DNA of 64,000 nucleotides from JACKCD01 sp041390905 (GTDB lineage: Bacteria; Chloroflexota; Anaerolineae; Promineifilales; Promineifilaceae). The position numbers and the translations under genes are program-made. Every line of letters begins with the position of its first letter. The stretch's first letter is position 1. The DNA lies in contig JAWKPA010000012.1 in assembly GCA_041390905.1 (NCBI GenBank), positions 1,736,001 through 1,800,000 of the forward strand, read 5' to 3'. The notes beneath the pieces are model-generated. The model saw nothing but the letters and a program-made list of their open reading frames with translations. It made no database searches and had not been told where the DNA came from. Shown piece by piece: positions 25,264 through 34,900 of the stretch.

Positions 25264-25292
25264 AGTTTAATAAAGGCGTGGTAATTTGTCAA
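25264..25292 (-). promoter_or_regulatory. Probable promoter of regulator-MFS operon
   Basis: Minus strand TTGACA (perfect, 25287-25292), 17-bp spacer, TAAACT (4/6). Confidence 0.55.
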
Positions 25293-25395
25293 GGGGGCAA
25301 TCTGATACCATACACCACCACCTCATAGTCAAAATGTGTTTGCTGCTCTAGTAAGTAAAAGGGCGTATGCTAGCGGATTAACAAATTAATCGGGC

Positions 25396-25487
25396 AAATG
25401 TCATTCTGAGCGAAGTCTTCGGAGAGAGGAATCTTTCCCCTTCAAGAAGCACAAGATTCCTCGGAAGACCTCGGAATGACATGAACA
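25396..25487. repeat. TCATTCTGAGCGAAG-type interspersed hairpin repeat, copy 1
   Basis: ATGTCATTCTGAGCGAAGTC and GAGGAATCTT on the left, AAGATTCCTC and CCTCGGAATGACAT on the right. Long imperfect palindrome filling most of the 334-base spacer 25216-25549. Sister copy at 29476-29559. Confidence 0.8.
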
Positions 25488-25549
25488 GGCATGCCATTTT
25501 TCTACCTGCTTTTTTTGTAAACGCCCAACAATACGCCCACGGGGCAGGG

Positions 25550-26410
25550 TTATAATGCCAGTAGTTCCAGCAGCCGGCCGTTAGGTGGCAGGGGGAGGAA
25601 GGTGTCCCATTCCAGAAAATACCCTTCGGGGTCGTAGCCGACGAAGATGTGGACGAGGCTGCTTTCGTCGGTCACTTCCGGGGTGCGGAGGCGGAAGCCG
25701 GGCTGGGCGGAGGCATGGGCAAACCAGCCGTGAACATCGGCGGTGAAGAAGGAGACTGTGACTGCCTTTTGTTCGGTGGCTGGGTGCATTCCCTTTTCGC
25801 CTGATACGGGGCCAAGAAAGCTGCTGCCTGCTACCTGATACACCTTGGCCCATCCCTGGTCAACCAGCAAATTGACCCCTAGCAGCGATTCATAGAACTG
25901 CTCGGCGCGGGTGAGGTCGTTGTAGTAGAGCCAGAGGACGGTGGCGCGGATTTCCAGTTCTGGTGGGCGTGTGCCGCCGACGCTGTAGGTGGGGGGAAGG
26001 GCGGCGAGGATGGGCAGCAGGGTTTCGTTTTCGGGGTGGGGGTTGAACCGTTCGATTTCGAGGTAGTAGCCTTCGGGGTCAAAGGCGACAAAGCCGTCAT
26101 GGGCGGAGCCTTTGCGCCGCTGGTAGGGGTTGCGAATGGGTACGCCGGCGCTGGTGAGGTAATCGTACCACCCTTCTACGTGTTCGGTGACGAGGGCGAT
26201 GGCGACGCTTTTGGGTTCGTCGGTGGTGTGCATGCCGGATGCGGCGTCAACGAGGGTGAGGTAGCTATTGTGGGCGACGCGCATGATTTTGGCGAAGCCG
26301 TAATTAACGGCCGTTTCCAGCCCCATCACATCCCGATAAAACGCCCATGCCTTGTCTACATCCTGATAATAAAAAAAGGCATTGGTTGCCTGAATGGTTG
26401 GTTGATTCAT
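25550..26410 (-). CDS. Two-domain VOC (glyoxalase/bleomycin-resistance fold) protein
   Basis: 286 aa from ATG 26410, set by GGAGGA 4 nt upstream. Two vicinal-oxygen-chelate modules in tandem: residues ~5-130 (AFFYYQDVDKAWAFYRDVMG ... FVAFDPEGYYLEIERF) and ~160-280 (VLWLYYNDLTRAEQFYESLL ... FVGYDPEGYFLEWDTF). Each ends with the usual Glu-containing last strand, and metal ligands look partly kept. Could be a dioxygenase, resistance protein or isomerase; no neighbour settles it. Confidence 0.85.
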   Translation of the reverse strand: MNQPTIQATNAFFYYQDVDKAWAFYRDVMGLETAVNYGFAKIMRVAHNSYLTLVDAASGMHTTDEPKSVAIALVTEHVEGWYDYLTSAGVPIRNPYQRRKGSAHDGFVAFDPEGYYLEIERFNPHPENETLLPILAALPPTYSVGGTRPPELEIRATVLWLYYNDLTRAEQFYESLLGVNLLVDQGWAKVYQVAGSSFLGPVSGEKGMHPATEQKAVTVSFFTADVHGWFAHASAQPGFRLRTPEVTDESSLVHIFVGYDPEGYFLEWDTFLPLPPNGRLLELLAL

Positions 26411-26432
26411 CTTTCCTCCAGTTGTTGCTGGC

Positions 26433-26461
26433 ATTATAAAACGGCCTTGTCAATGAGCCAA
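26433..26461 (-). promoter_or_regulatory. Probable promoter of VOC gene
   Basis: TTGGCT (4/6), 17-bp spacer, perfect TATAAT at 26433-26438, 23 nt before the start. Confidence 0.5.
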
Positions 26462-26723
26462 CCATAGAACTGGTACCAAGGTACTGTTTTAAATAACACC
26501 CAACTCGCCAGATTAAACACAGGCACGGTGAAAACTGGTTTACGCCGCTGCGCGTGAAAATCGGGCAAAATCAAGACCATCTTCTAGCCCACAACATCAC
26601 TCCCACACCGTAGTTTTCAAGCCTGCTTGCCTACCCCACCTCACCAAAGTATCTCCGTTTTTGGGCTAATTTTGTCTGTACTGTGTGTGAAAACAATTTA
26701 ATAATAGGAAGGAGTATATTTCC
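26462..26723. other. Intergenic, divergent promoters only
   Basis: No gene seen. Near its right end, TTGTCT about 26669 and an AT-rich TTTAATAAT about 26695 could drive the small gene at 26724. Confidence 0.4.
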
Positions 26724-26927
26724 ATGAATAAGTATTGGATGGTGTATCGCCCCCAACCCAAGCAGCAATTAGGTGAAGATTTGAGCAGCCGTCAGCCAGA
26801 TGCAGAGCTGGTTGTGGAACCTGCAGCCCCTGCGATAAGCCGCACCCGTTTGTTTTTGCTGGCCTTGAGCCGCCAGGTGCGCCGCTTGCGAGCAGGTGGG
26901 CAGCGGAAGCGGTTGTCTGAGGCGTAG
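26724..26927 (+). CDS. Small basic protein, unknown function
   Basis: 67 aa from ATG 26724 with a good GGAAGGAG 9 nt upstream and a strong hairpin terminator about 80 nt after the stop, so it looks like a complete monocistronic gene. Acidic/polar first half (QLGEDLSSRQPDAELVVEP), then a basic amphipathic second half (RLFLLALSRQVRRLRAGG, RKR). No known domain; it could be a DNA/RNA- or membrane-associating peptide. Confidence 0.55.
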   Translation: MNKYWMVYRPQPKQQLGEDLSSRQPDAELVVEPAAPAISRTRLFLLALSRQVRRLRAGGQRKRLSEA

Positions 26928-27008
26928 TGTATTCGGATCATCTTGGTGAGAATAACCGAAATTCAAGACTGGATGATGATACAGTAGGCTTTTGGGGAAA
27001 CCTGGATG

Positions 27009-27049
27009 AAAAGGAACACAGATGGATGCTTGTCTGTGTTCCTTTTTTG
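27009..27049 (+). terminator. Intrinsic terminator
   Basis: AAAAGGAACACAGA and TCTGTGTTCCTTTT make a perfect 14-bp stem with a 10-nt loop and T6. Symmetric A-tract makes it usable in both directions. Confidence 0.8.
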
Positions 27050-27143
27050 TGTGCTGATCCAAGGATCGGTGTGGAAAAACGGCCGTTTGTGTTACAACAA
27101 AGAGCAAACATCGAATCATTCACAACTAATCTCATTGGTGAAC

Positions 27144-27212
27144 GGGAGATTTGAGATTGGAGACCGGAGATTGATGAAGGTTCGCAATCTCTAATCTCCA
27201 ATCTCAAATCTT
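27144..27212. repeat. GAGATTTGAGATTGGAGA hairpin repeat, copy 2
   Basis: GAGATTTGAGATTGGAGA on the left, TCTCCAATCTCAAATCTTC on the right, perfect pairing over ~17 bp. Located just upstream of the MBL gene; with the terminator it accounts for most of the 26928-27235 spacer. Confidence 0.8.
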
Positions 27213-27235
27213 CTTTAATGTGCGAGGAACCGATC

Positions 27236-28045
27236 ATGGACAACTACATCTGCGTGACCTGCGGCGTGCAGTTTGCCGCCACAAATGAACCGCCCACTCA
27301 CTGCCCCATTTGCGAAGACGAGCGGCAATATGTTCGCCCCGAAGGCCAGCGGTGGACGACGCTGGCGGTGCTGCGCGAGGCACACCACAACGAATTGACC
27401 GAGTGGGAGCCGGGGCTTTGGGGCATTCAAACGGTGCCGAAATTTGCTATTGGGCAACGGCCGTTAATCATCCAATCTCCCGGCGGCAACATTCTGTGGG
27501 ATTGCCACAGCCTGATTGACGACGAAACGGTGGAGGCAGTGGAAAAGCTGGGCGGCATCAGCGCCATTGCCATTTGCCACCCCCATTTTTATGACAGCAT
27601 GGTGGCATGGAGCCGCGCTTTTGGTGGCGTGCCGGTTTATTTGCCCGCTGTTGACCGGCAGTGGGTGATGCGCCCCGACCCGGTGCTGCATTTTTGGGAG
27701 GGTGACACGCTGGAACTGGCCGAAGGTATCACCGTCATTCGCTGTGGTGGTCATTTCCCCGGCTCCAGCGTGCTGCATTGGGCGGCAGGTGCCGAGGGGC
27801 GGGGGGTGCTGCTGACGGGTGACACGATTACGGTGGTGGCGGATCGGCGGTTTGTGACGTTTATGTACAGCTATCCCAACGACATTCCGCTGAATGCAAC
27901 GGCCGTTAAACAAATCGTCGCCGCCGTCCAACCCTACGCATTTGACCGCATTTACGGCGGCTGGACGGATGCGATTGTACAAAGTGGGGCAAAAACGGCC
28001 GTTTTCCGCTCCGCCGAACGATATATCAAGGCTATCAGTGGCTGA
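27236..28045 (+). CDS. Zinc-ribbon plus metallo-beta-lactamase-fold protein
   Basis: 269 aa. N-terminal ~35 residues hold a four-Cys rubredoxin-like/zinc-ribbon (YICVTCGVQF ... PTHCPICEDERQY). Residues ~60-265 follow the MBL fold: ILWDCHSLID, AICHPHFYDSMVAW (HxHxxD-like), RCGGHFPGSSVLHW and LLTGDTITV. GAGGAA 7 nt upstream selects ATG 27236 over the ATG at 27218. Cytoplasmic. The family resembles uncharacterised MBL hydrolases; an N-terminal metal ribbon on an MBL domain is uncommon. Activity unknown. Confidence 0.85.
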   Translation: MDNYICVTCGVQFAATNEPPTHCPICEDERQYVRPEGQRWTTLAVLREAHHNELTEWEPGLWGIQTVPKFAIGQRPLIIQSPGGNILWDCHSLIDDETVEAVEKLGGISAIAICHPHFYDSMVAWSRAFGGVPVYLPAVDRQWVMRPDPVLHFWEGDTLELAEGITVIRCGGHFPGSSVLHWAAGAEGRGVLLTGDTITVVADRRFVTFMYSYPNDIPLNATAVKQIVAAVQPYAFDRIYGGWTDAIVQSGAKTAVFRSAERYIKAISG

Positions 28046-28054
28046 ACATCTAAT

Positions 28055-29383
28055 TTAACCGTCTAGCAACTGTGCTTCAAACGGGTAGGTTGAAAGAACT
28101 TCGTAGCCTGTTTCGGTGATAACGACCTGTTCCTCCAGCTTGACCCCCTCACGGCCGTTTTTGCGTCCGACATAGCTCTCCACACACAGCACCATCCCTG
28201 GCTCGACGATGCCGTTGTAGCCGTAGTCGGCCCAGGCATCGGGAAAATAGATGCTGGGGTATTCGTCGGCCAGGCCAACGCCGTGGTAGAAGAGGGAGTA
28301 GCGGTTGTAGCGGGTGGGGTCGGGCAAAACGGCCGTTTCTGTCAACTCCCGAAAACTCATTCCCGGCCGCAAAATGGCCGTGTTGCGCCCAATTTGGTCA
28401 TAGGCCAGCCCATAAATTTCCCGCTGCTCGGCCGTGGGCGCGGCATTGCCGCACAGCCACGTCCGCGAAATGTCTACGCAAATGCCATAAGTGCCAATCA
28501 GGTCGGTGTCAAAGGCCATGAGTTCGCCATTTTGGATCGGCCGGCTGCTGCACTCTTGAAACCACGGATTGGTGCGCGGGCCGGCCGTCAGCAGCCGCGT
28601 TTCAATCCACTCACCGCCGCGAGCAATATTCTCCGCATGGAGATAGCTCCACAGCCGCTGCTCCGTTACCCCCGGCACAAAATGGTTGCGCATGGCGGCA
28701 ATTGCCTTTTCGCAGGACGCAATCGCCCGCCGCATGGCAACAATCTCCTCCGGGTGCTTAATGGCGCGAGCCAGCTCCATAATTTCCTCGCCATTGTGAA
28801 CCGTCAACCCCTCATTTTGCAGCGCCACTAACCCTTCCGGGTTGCATTTGTCCAGCGCCAGCCGCCGGTTGCCGCCGCCGTGCTGCCGCACCAAATCGGC
28901 AATTTCCGCCGCCCACAGCCGCGCCTGTTCTTCATACCTGTCCCCCGCGATGAGGTAGTACCAGGCGCGGGCGGTGCGGATTTCGTCAATTAGCTCCAGG
29001 TGGTCACTCAAATGTTCGGCTCCGTGATAGTCAAACAGGATGACGGGGCCTTCGGTGGGGATGTAGGCGTAGCGGTTGGCATTGTGGAGAATCCAGACCT
29101 GCATATTGGTGGAGTCGGTAGCGTAGCGGATGTTGATGGGGTCATAGACGACGATGCCCGCGTAGTCAAAGCGGCGCAAAAGCTGGCGAATCCGCGCCAG
29201 TCGGAAGCGGCGAATGGTGTCGAGGTGGGGGGCAGGCAGCCCAAGTGCCGCCCATTCACCTTCGGCCAGCGACCCTGGCCCCAGCAGATGGGCGTTTAGA
29301 CCCTTCGCGTAGGCAACTGTTTCTTCAGATGGAGTCTGCATGGCTCCGATTTTGGCGCGGTGGCGACCAACGATTGTTGTCAT
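28055..29383 (-). CDS. M24-family metalloenzyme closely resembling DMSP lyase DddP
   Basis: 442 aa. Pita-bread (creatinase/prolidase) fold. Predicted metal ligands D292, D294, D304, H367, E402, E417 in FDTDLIGTYGICVDIS, YHGVGLADEYP, CVESYVG and KLEEQVVI. The extra Asp at 292, two before D294, and the spacing match, within one residue, the iron-binding set I recall for DddP (D295, D297, D307, H371, E406, E421). Ordinary M24 peptidases have two Asp, one His, two Glu. N-terminal IRYATDSTNMQVWILHN also recalls DddP. Reaction would be DMSP to dimethylsulphide plus acrylate. A prolidase-like role remains possible. Confidence 0.8.
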   Translation of the reverse strand: MTTIVGRHRAKIGAMQTPSEETVAYAKGLNAHLLGPGSLAEGEWAALGLPAPHLDTIRRFRLARIRQLLRRFDYAGIVVYDPINIRYATDSTNMQVWILHNANRYAYIPTEGPVILFDYHGAEHLSDHLELIDEIRTARAWYYLIAGDRYEEQARLWAAEIADLVRQHGGGNRRLALDKCNPEGLVALQNEGLTVHNGEEIMELARAIKHPEEIVAMRRAIASCEKAIAAMRNHFVPGVTEQRLWSYLHAENIARGGEWIETRLLTAGPRTNPWFQECSSRPIQNGELMAFDTDLIGTYGICVDISRTWLCGNAAPTAEQREIYGLAYDQIGRNTAILRPGMSFRELTETAVLPDPTRYNRYSLFYHGVGLADEYPSIYFPDAWADYGYNGIVEPGMVLCVESYVGRKNGREGVKLEEQVVITETGYEVLSTYPFEAQLLDG

Positions 29384-29395
29384 AAGTTTGTGCCT

Positions 29396-29421
29396 CTGTA
29401 GCCGAGCTTTCCAAAGCTCGT
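29396..29421. repeat. TGTAGCCGAGCTTT hairpin repeat
   Basis: GTAGCCGAGCTTTCC followed by AAAGCTCG; same family as 14209. In the leader of the M24 gene. Confidence 0.5.
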
Positions 29422-29475
29422 CTTCTGACAGAACGAGAATTGTAGTGGATTAACCGTTGATTCGGGCAAAAACAA

Positions 29476-29559
29476 TGTCATTTCGACGAGTCTTCGAGGA
29501 GAAATCCCGCTTGTGTGCTGCTGCCAACGGGATTTCTCGGAGAATCTCGAAATGACACC
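29476..29559. repeat. TCATTTCGACGAGTC-type hairpin repeat, copy 2
   Basis: ATGTCATTTCGACGAG and GGAGAAATCCCG on the left, CGGGATTTCTCGG and CTCGAAATGACA on the right. Counterpart of 25396-25487. Confidence 0.75.
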
Positions 29560-29600
29560 TTTACCCCCTTGTTTTGTTAACCTGCTGGAACCCTCAACTG

Positions 29601-30068
29601 CTATCCCTGAAAGAAGATAAAGTCAAGATCACCAGGGGAGTGGCCTTGCTCGGTGAGAAGCTGGGCGAGTTCGGCATGGTGCTGCATCCCGTGCAGCAGC
29701 ACCTGCTGCAAGATGCGCCAGCGGGCAAAGCGAATGGTGTGGCCGCGCAGCGTGGTCAGGTCGGCACTACCTGCGATGGTGTCATCGCTGAGGCTGGCAA
29801 GCAGGGTGTTCCACTTGCTTTGCTCATCCAGAAAACCGGTTTTCAGGCTGTCGAGAGTGGGAAACTGGTCGGCGGCAAGGTGGGCGGGCTGTTGGCTGGT
29901 TTCGAGGGCGGTGCGGTAGCTGTAGTTGGTGCTGAGGAGATGGCTGAGGGTTCGGTGGCAGGTGGGAAAAACGGCCGTTTCTGCCACCTTTTCCACCAGC
30001 TCCAGCAGCCGATGGGTGGTATGCCAATGATAGGCGAACAAGGTTTGGTAATGGGATTGCATGGTCAT
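29601..30068 (-). CDS. DinB-like four-helix protein
   Basis: 155 aa from ATG 30068 (or 30062). The frame extends upstream to 30323 but those codons overlap a hairpin repeat and the next gene's promoter region. Helical, with metal-type histidines spaced as in the DinB/YfiT fold: YHWHTTHRLLELV, HLLSTNYSYR and LLHGMQHHAELAQLL. Members are thiol S-transferases or damage-induced proteins of unclear role. The promoter at 30075-30103 puts transcription start at or next to the ATG. Confidence 0.75.
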   Translation of the reverse strand: MTMQSHYQTLFAYHWHTTHRLLELVEKVAETAVFPTCHRTLSHLLSTNYSYRTALETSQQPAHLAADQFPTLDSLKTGFLDEQSKWNTLLASLSDDTIAGSADLTTLRGHTIRFARWRILQQVLLHGMQHHAELAQLLTEQGHSPGDLDFIFFQG

Positions 30069-30074
30069 GGGGAA

Positions 30075-30103
30075 ATTATATGGTGGGGGATGGGGGCAGA
30101 CAA
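30075..30103 (-). promoter_or_regulatory. Promoter predicting a leaderless dinB-like mRNA
   Basis: TTGTCT (4/6), exactly 17 bp, perfect TATAAT (30075-30080), then only 6 nt to ATG 30068. Transcription would begin at the start codon itself. Confidence 0.6.
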
Positions 30104-30179
30104 ACGGCCGTTTGTCTCTGCGTGGCGAATCGGTATGATTACCCTCTTTGACCAAAATTTTATAGCACAAAGTGACTAG

Positions 30180-30226
30180 AGATAGGAGCCTCCTGTAATC
30201 TCCAATCTCCAGTCTCCAATCTCTAT
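30180..30226. repeat. GGAGATTGGAGATT half repeat
   Basis: Tandem TCTCCAATCTCC/AGTCTCCAATCTC units immediately upstream of ATG 30228. Right arm of the family, left arm degraded. Confidence 0.6.
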
Positions 30227-30227
30227 C

Positions 30228-31535
30228 ATGCAATTTGAAACATTTCTCAACAAACAAGAAAAAATCGCCGTCATCGGTCTGGGGTATGTGGGGCTGCCGC
30301 TGGCGGTACATTTGGCACGGCATTTTGCTGTGGTTGGCTTTGACGTGGCCGAGGCACGGGTGGCCGAACTACAGCGCGGCCGCGACCACACCCGCGAGGT
30401 CAGTGAGGCTGATTTGGCGGCGGTGTCGGTGCAATACACCGCCAACCCGGCCGATTTGGCAGCGTGCAAGCTGTTTATTGTGGCCGTGCCTACTCCCATT
30501 GACGGGCATCGCATCCCCGATTTGACACCGGTGCGGCGGGCGTATGCCACGGTGGGGCAGCAGATGGGGCGTGGGTCGTGTGTGGTGCTGGAATCTACGG
30601 TTTATCCGGGGGTGACGGAGGAAATCGGGGTGCCGATTTTGCAAGAGGCATCAGGGCTGGTTTGCGGCCGGGATTTTACGGTGGGGTATTCGCCGGAGCG
30701 GATTAACCCGGGGGACAAGGAGCGAACGCTGGAGAAGATTGTGAAGGTGGTGTCGGGCTGGGATGAAAAAACGGCCGTTTTTCTCGCCCAAATCTACGGT
30801 CAGGTAGTGGAAGCCGGTATTCACATTGCCCCCACCATCCGCGTGGCCGAAGCCGCCAAGGTCATTGAAAACACCCAGCGCGACCTCAACATTGCCCTCA
30901 TGAACGAACTGTCGCTTATTTTTGACCACATGGGGATTGATACCCTTGACGTGCTGGCGGCGGCGGGAACCAAATGGAACTTTCTTCCCTTCCGGCCGGG
31001 GCTGGTGGGCGGCCACTGCATCGGGGTAGATCCTTACTACCTGACCTTCAAGGCCGAGGCACTGGGTTATCATCCGCAGATGATTTTGGCCGGGCGGCGC
31101 GTCAATGATCGCATGGGCAAATATGTGGCGGAAAAAACGGTGAAGCTGCTGATTGCTGCCGGAAAGCAGGTGCAGGGGGCGCGGGTAGCAGTGCTGGGGC
31201 TGACGTTTAAGGAAAATGTGCCTGATTTACGCAACACGCGGGTGATTGACATTGTGCGTGAGCTGCAAGATTATCAGGTTAACGTGCTGGTGCATGACCC
31301 CTGTGCCGATGCCGATGAAGCCCGGCGGCTGTATGGGCTAACGCTGTCTAGGTTGGATATGTTAACAGATATTGATGCGCTGATTGTTGCGGTGGGGCAT
31401 CGTGAGTACGCAGCCTTGGGGGCGGCGGGGTTGGCTGCCCTGTGTACAGTGGAAAAACCGGTTTTGGTGGATGTGAAAGGTGGCTTTGCGGCTGAGGATG
31501 CAGCGCAACTGGGATTTAACTATTGGCGGCTGTAA
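30228..31535 (+). CDS. UDP-N-acetyl-hexosamine 6-dehydrogenase (TviB/WbpA-like)
   Basis: 435 aa, complete. NAD-dependent oxidation of a UDP-HexNAc to the uronate for polysaccharide synthesis. KIAVIGLGYVGLPLAVHLA, ESTVYPGVTEE, GYSPERINPGDKERTLEKI and VVSGWD, KVIENTQRDLNIALMNEL, and LVGGHCIGVDPYYLT with the catalytic Cys. The ERINPGDK and GGHCIGVDPYYL forms are those of the UDP-GlcNAc/ManNAc (WecC/WbpA/TviB) branch rather than UDP-glucose dehydrogenase, unlike the partial gene at 1-793. No ribosome site is obvious; the ATG abuts a hairpin half-repeat. No other capsule genes adjoin. Confidence 0.92.
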   Translation: MQFETFLNKQEKIAVIGLGYVGLPLAVHLARHFAVVGFDVAEARVAELQRGRDHTREVSEADLAAVSVQYTANPADLAACKLFIVAVPTPIDGHRIPDLTPVRRAYATVGQQMGRGSCVVLESTVYPGVTEEIGVPILQEASGLVCGRDFTVGYSPERINPGDKERTLEKIVKVVSGWDEKTAVFLAQIYGQVVEAGIHIAPTIRVAEAAKVIENTQRDLNIALMNELSLIFDHMGIDTLDVLAAAGTKWNFLPFRPGLVGGHCIGVDPYYLTFKAEALGYHPQMILAGRRVNDRMGKYVAEKTVKLLIAAGKQVQGARVAVLGLTFKENVPDLRNTRVIDIVRELQDYQVNVLVHDPCADADEARRLYGLTLSRLDMLTDIDALIVAVGHREYAALGAAGLAALCTVEKPVLVDVKGGFAAEDAAQLGFNYWRL

Positions 31536-31911
31536 ATATCGGGGGGAAAATCGCGTGGATTCTCTTTGTCGGACACCGTTGTTTTGGCAACAATGTGATG
31601 GCTCTGATCTGTACAGAGTTTCGGCGCCAAAATCCCTCTTGGCATCGGGGGCGATTTAGAAGTTGAACTTCTTTCGTAACTCGTTTAATTTTCGTTCCGT
31701 TTATTTTGGGGTCTTGGATGGGAAATAAGGCACAGAGGGAGGAAAAAAGCGTGAATTTTCTTGTTTGATTGTGACGTTTGGGTAACAATTTTGTGGTTCT
31801 GATTGGGTTAGGATTTAGACACTAAAACCCCACTTTTTATCTGGTGTCTGAATCATGCTTCACTCTCACTTTTGTTAGTTTGGCAAAGGTCAGAATGTGT
31901 GGAGGAAGGTC
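31536..31911. other. Intergenic with a repeat fragment, no gene seen
   Basis: 376 bases. 31651-31680 (GGCGATTTAGAAGTTGAACTTC) repeats the left arm of the element at 43240. The remainder is AT-rich, with ATTTTGTGGTTCTGATTGGG but no confident promoter for the following gene. Confidence 0.45.
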
Positions 31912-34900
31912 TTGAATAAGTTGTTGTCCAAAAGTATTCGCGGGGTCCTGGTGGCCTCGGTGTTGCTGGGTGGTGCGTGGCTAATCGGCCGTTCATCAGA
32001 CCCGGCTGCAGAAACTGTTGCCCGTTATGATGCTGTGCAGCAAGCATTGGCTCCTGGTCGGGCAAGGGGTGAAGGGGGGGAAACGGCCGTTTCTCCCGAA
32101 CAAGCCCCCACCATTGTCCAATTTACGGCCGTTCGCCCCGCCTCGGTTGACATGAGCAGTATGCCCAGCCGCCCCAGCAAGGTAGACCGCCTACAGCAGC
32201 AATATTTGGCTGGCGAAATTGACATCGAGGCCAATGAAGGGCCAGTCAGTGAAGCTGTTTATGAAACGCTGCTGGCCGAATCGCTGGCGCAGAAGCCAGA
32301 TCGCGCCATTCAAAGCTACAGCGTCCAATCCCTTGCTTCCACCCTGACGGCCGGCGCCAACTTCAAATCCATAGATTACACCCAGTCGCAGCAAGGTGTT
32401 CCACCCGATCCAGACATTACCGTTGGGCATGACCACATCATTGTCGGCGTAAACACCAGCTTCCAGATTTTTGACAAAGCGGGCAACAGCCTGGTTGGCC
32501 CCACCCTGTTTGAAGATTTCTGGGGAGCCAACTGTGGTACAGGCAGCAGCGTCTCCATGTTCGACCCCTATCTTGATTATGACGAAAAAGAAGGGCGCTA
32601 CATCCTCGGCATCACCGCCTATGACCCCAACGTCAATGGCGGCGACAACGGCTATGCCTGTATTGCCGTCTCCAAAACCGATAGCGCCACCGGTCAATGG
32701 TGGCTCTACTCCTTTGATGGCAACCCCGGCACCGGCACCGACTACTTCTTCGACTACCCCCATTTGGGTGTCGGTCAAAACGCCCTCTACCTTTCGGCCA
32801 ACATGTTTGGTACGTCATTCGTGCGTAACCACGTTTTTGCCTATGATAAATTTGCCATGTATGCCGGGCAGTCGGCCAACAGCGTTAAAATCAACGTTGG
32901 CAGCAGCAACTTCACCATCCAGCCCGCCAAAATGCACGGCTATACCAGTGGCGGTTGGCCGACCAATGCCAACGAACCCCACTACTTTGTAGATGCCCAA
33001 TATGGCAACAACCAAAACCGGCTGACCGTTTGGAAAATGACCGACCCGTTTGGCACGGCTTCCTTGACGCAGGCCGGCACGGTGACGGTCAACAGCTATA
33101 GCCTGCCCGTAAGCCAGCCGCAGCTTGGCGGCAGCAACATTCAGGGCAACGACAACCGGCTGCTGGATGTGAAATATTGGGGTGGCAAGCTGTATACCAC
33201 CCATGCTGTGGGTTGTAATCCCGGCAGTGGCACCGTTAACTGCATTCGCTGGTACATTATTGACATCAGCAGCGGCACCCCGTCCCTGATTGACCAGGGA
33301 ACGTTTGCTTCCAACGGCGAGTATCGCAGCTTCCCCGCCATTGCCCCCAATGCGTGTGGTGATATGCTGGTTGGGTATACCAAAACCAGCAGCAGCATCT
33401 ATCCCAGCGTCTATGTGGCTGGGCGTGAATCGGCTGACCCGGCGGGACAGTTGAAGCAGGAAACGCTGCTCCATGCGGGTGAGGCGTTCTATACCGCTTA
33501 TGACAGCGTGCCGCGCCGCTGGGGCGACTACACCGGCATGGGGATTGACCCTGACGGGGTGACGTTCTGGTATGTGGGTGAATATTCGCGCAATCAAGCC
33601 ACGGCGCGTTGGTCAACCTGGGTCGGTTCCTATACCTGGCCTGGCTGTAATGTTGGGCCCACGCCGACACCGGGGCCAACGGCAACGGCCACCAACACGC
33701 CGCTGCCAACCAACACCCCTGGCCCAAGCAGTTGCACAATCTATGCCAGCAGCGATATACCGAAGGCGATTTCGACCAGCGGGACACCCAGCGTGAGTTC
33801 GGTGTTGAGTGTGCCAGCCGGTGGCACGATTACCGATGTCAATGTGCTGGGGCTGAATGGGACGCATACGTGGATTAATGATCTGGACTTTAATTTGACG
33901 AGTCCGCAGGGAACGGCCGTTCAAATCATGGCCCAATCTTGCAACAGCGAAGACAACTTTAGCCTGAGCCTCGACGACGAAGCCTCGCCAGGAAGTTGGC
34001 CTTGCCCACCTGTTGGTGGCGGCACCTACCAGCCCAGCAGCCCGCTCTCTGCCTTTGACGGCCAAAACAGCGCTGGCACCTGGACGCTGCGAATTGACGA
34101 CAATGCCAACCTTGATGGCGGCAGCCTGAACGGCTGGAGCCTGGAGATTTGTACCGAAGGGGCTGGCCCCACGCCAACCAATACGCCAATCCCGCCAACG
34201 CCGACCAACACACCCGTGCCGCCTACCCCGACCAACACGCCGGTGCCACCAACGCCGACCAATACACCCATGCCGCCCGGAGGTGACGAGCTGATTTATG
34301 TTAGCTCGACGACAAACGGCAATGCCAATGGCTTGGCCTATAATGATGAAGATATTATTGTGCGAAACCAAACAACGGGGGCTTGGTCGCTCTTCTTTGA
34401 TGGTTCCGATGTCGGGCTGACAACCAGTGCAGCCGATGTGGATGCGTTCTACCTGATGAGTGATGGCAGCTTGTTGTTGAGCTTTGTGGGTGATCCCAGC
34501 ATTACGGGTCTTGGTACGGTTGCCAGAAGCGATATTGTGCGCTTTGTGGGAACGTTTGGCAGCAACACGTCGGGTACGTTTACCATGTATTTTGATGGGT
34601 CAGATGTGGGGCTGACGACGACGGCAGAGAATATTGATGCGATGGGGGTGGATGGAAACGGCCGTTTGCTCATTAGCACCACCGGCAGCCCCAGCGTCAC
34701 CGGGTTAACCGGGTTGGTTGATGAAGACGTGATGGCCTTTACACCAACTTCGCTGGGCGCAACGACGGCCGGCAGTTGGAGCTACTACTTTGACGGTTCC
34801 GACGTGGGTCTGTCCACCAGCAACAGCGAGGACGTTACCGGCAGTTGGTCAGATGCCAACGGTGACCTCTACCTTTCGGCTCTTGGTGCCTTCTCGGTGG

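Noticed and set aside
34177..34278. CRISPR-like tandem repeat
   Set aside because: Units are contiguous without spacers and encode a TNTP linker; a minisatellite in a gene.
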